Source: Pedobacter sp. UBA5917
Lineage (GTDB): Bacteria > Bacteroidota > Bacteroidia > Sphingobacteriales > Sphingobacteriaceae
Reading direction: 5' to 3'
DNA length: 23,062 bases
Assembly: GCF_002432345.1 (NCBI RefSeq)
Contig: NZ_DJDT01000204.1
Span: 1-23,062 of the forward strand
The notes under the pieces were generated by a model, which did not search any database, was not told where the DNA came from, and saw only the letters and a program-made list of their open reading frames with translations. Positions 22,412 through 23,062 of this stretch are shown in pieces (within the stretch, counting starts at the first letter, position 1; each line of letters begins with the position of its first letter). A program made the position numbers and the translations under genes.

Positions 22412-22459
22412 ATTGATTATGTTCCTATAATTATGCCTATTTTAGCATAATCAATAGGA
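22412..22459. promoter_or_regulatory. Nested inverted repeats before the Crp/Fnr-like gene
   Basis: ATTGATTATG (22412-22421) and CATAATCAAT (22446-22455) form a perfect 10-bp stem. Between them CCTATAATTATGC (about 22424-22436) can instead pair, with one bulge, with GCATAATCAATAGG (22445-22458). The two stems share the right-hand strand and are mutually exclusive. The element fills the 56-bp gap and ends 4 bp before the ATG at 22464. It may be an autoregulatory operator or an alternating RNA leader. Confidence 0.45.
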
Positions 22460-22463
22460 TAAC

Positions 22464-23033
22464 ATGTATAGCGCACTTTATAGCCACATTAATAGATTTA
22501 TAGATTTGAGTACCGATGAACAGGAGATTCTGGCATCGATGCTCAAATCTTTTTCCGTGAAAAAGAAAGCCTTTTTATTGGAAGAAGGACAAACCTGCAG
22601 GGCCAATTACTTTGTGGCGAAGGGCTGCCTGAGGCTTTATTTTATTGATATTAAAGGCGCGGAACAAACCACACAGTTTGCCATCGAAAACTGGTGGATT
22701 ACCGATCTTACCAGTTTCCTGTTCCAACAACAAACCGAGTTTTATATACAGGCTGCAGAAACAACCGAAGTAATCGCCATAGAGCATCATCATTACGACG
22801 AAATGTTCCACAAACTGCCCAAACTGGAGCGGTATTTCAGGTTGATTCTGCAAAAGAACCACCAGGCTTCGCAACGCAGGATAAAGTTTTTGTATAGTCA
22901 AACCGCCGAAGAAAGATACCGCCATTTTAATAGTTTGTTCCCCGAATTTGTGCAGCGTGTACCGCAATATATGCTAGCCTCATACCTGGGTTTTACGCCG
23001 GAGTTTTTGAGCAAGATCAGGGCGAAGAAATAA
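22464..23033 (+). CDS. Crp/Fnr-like transcriptional regulator (cNMP-domain type)
   Basis: A 189-residue regulator. Residues about 20-125 have the cyclic-nucleotide-binding beta-roll layout (KKKAFLLEEGQTCRANYFVAKGCLRLYF, FAIENWW, EFYIQAAETTEVIAIEHH). The cAMP phosphate-binding cassette (GE...RxA) of true Crp is not present; its place is taken by WWITDLTSFLFQQQ. A dimer helix follows (about 112-150), then a short helix-turn-helix VPQYMLASYLGFTPEFLSKIRAK (166-188). This layout is common in Bacteroidota Crp/Fnr-like proteins whose ligand is unknown. No Fnr-type Cys cluster is seen. It lies 56 bp after the GLPGLI gene on the same strand, with nested inverted repeats in the gap, so it could control itself or the receptor operon before it (inference). 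Confidence 0.82.
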   Translation: MYSALYSHINRFIDLSTDEQEILASMLKSFSVKKKAFLLEEGQTCRANYFVAKGCLRLYFIDIKGAEQTTQFAIENWWITDLTSFLFQQQTEFYIQAAETTEVIAIEHHHYDEMFHKLPKLERYFRLILQKNHQASQRRIKFLYSQTAEERYRHFNSLFPEFVQRVPQYMLASYLGFTPEFLSKIRAKK

Positions 23034-23062
23034 TGCTTAATTAACTCCGTGGTTCGTGTCTC

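Noticed and set aside
22575..22967. 130-codon open frame antisense to the Crp/Fnr-like gene
   Set aside because: It is fully contained in a well-supported regulator gene and has no family resemblance.

Overview
The window looks like chromosomal DNA from a member of the Bacteroidota, most likely family Sphingobacteriaceae (Pedobacter-like). The grounds are a gliding-motility lipoprotein GldD, a SusC/SusD pair with a DUF1735 lipoprotein, an OMP beta-barrel/GLPGLI pair, a GIN-domain (DUF2807) protein, A-rich start regions without clear Shine-Dalgarno sites, and several kinds of intergenic palindromic repeat. The genus is inferred from general resemblance; no search could be run. No rRNA, tRNA, CRISPR array, integrase, transposase or phage gene was recognised.

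Layout. (1) 144-4613, minus strand: TPR protein, ComA-like phosphosulfolactate synthase, shikimate dehydrogenase (aroE), gldD, and a metallo-beta-lactamase-fold hydrolase. Repeats or a terminator sit in the gaps, so this is probably several transcription units. (2) 4864-5991: a convergent pair of small secreted proteins (NTF2/lumazine-binding-like, and an unrecognised one). (3) 6277-11811, plus strand: a compact SusC-SusD-DUF1735 lipoprotein operon closed by an intrinsic terminator. (4) 11880-12091: repeats, one of which also looks like a terminator for the minus strand. (5) 12109-15589, minus strand: an M1 aminopeptidase with a helical-repeat C-terminus, preceded by a TraB/GumN-family protein. 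A near-identical ~38-nt sequence lies upstream of both. (6) 15779-17320, plus strand: an ALDH7 (antiquitin-type) aldehyde dehydrogenase. (7) 17321-18826: a repeat cluster, a GIN-domain protein (minus), and a degraded C-terminal gene remnant that still has a terminator. (8) 18827-23033, plus strand: an outer-membrane beta-barrel protein, a GLPGLI protein 2 bp behind it, and a Crp/Fnr-like regulator after a leader that is almost entirely inverted repeat.

How the parts may work together. Two independent outer-membrane receptor loci (SusCD type and OMP/GLPGLI type) dominate. Both have the same exact 14-bp palindrome pattern ACTAA-N4-TTAGT upstream, which suggests a shared regulator. Most other products carry signal peptides or lipoboxes, so much of the window encodes the cell envelope. 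The least explained items are the shared palindrome, the duplicated upstream sequence of the TraB/M1 pair, the run of tri-nucleotide-loop hairpins at 17471-17610, the nested inverted repeats before the Crp/Fnr-like gene, and a ComA homologue in a lineage not expected to make coenzyme M.
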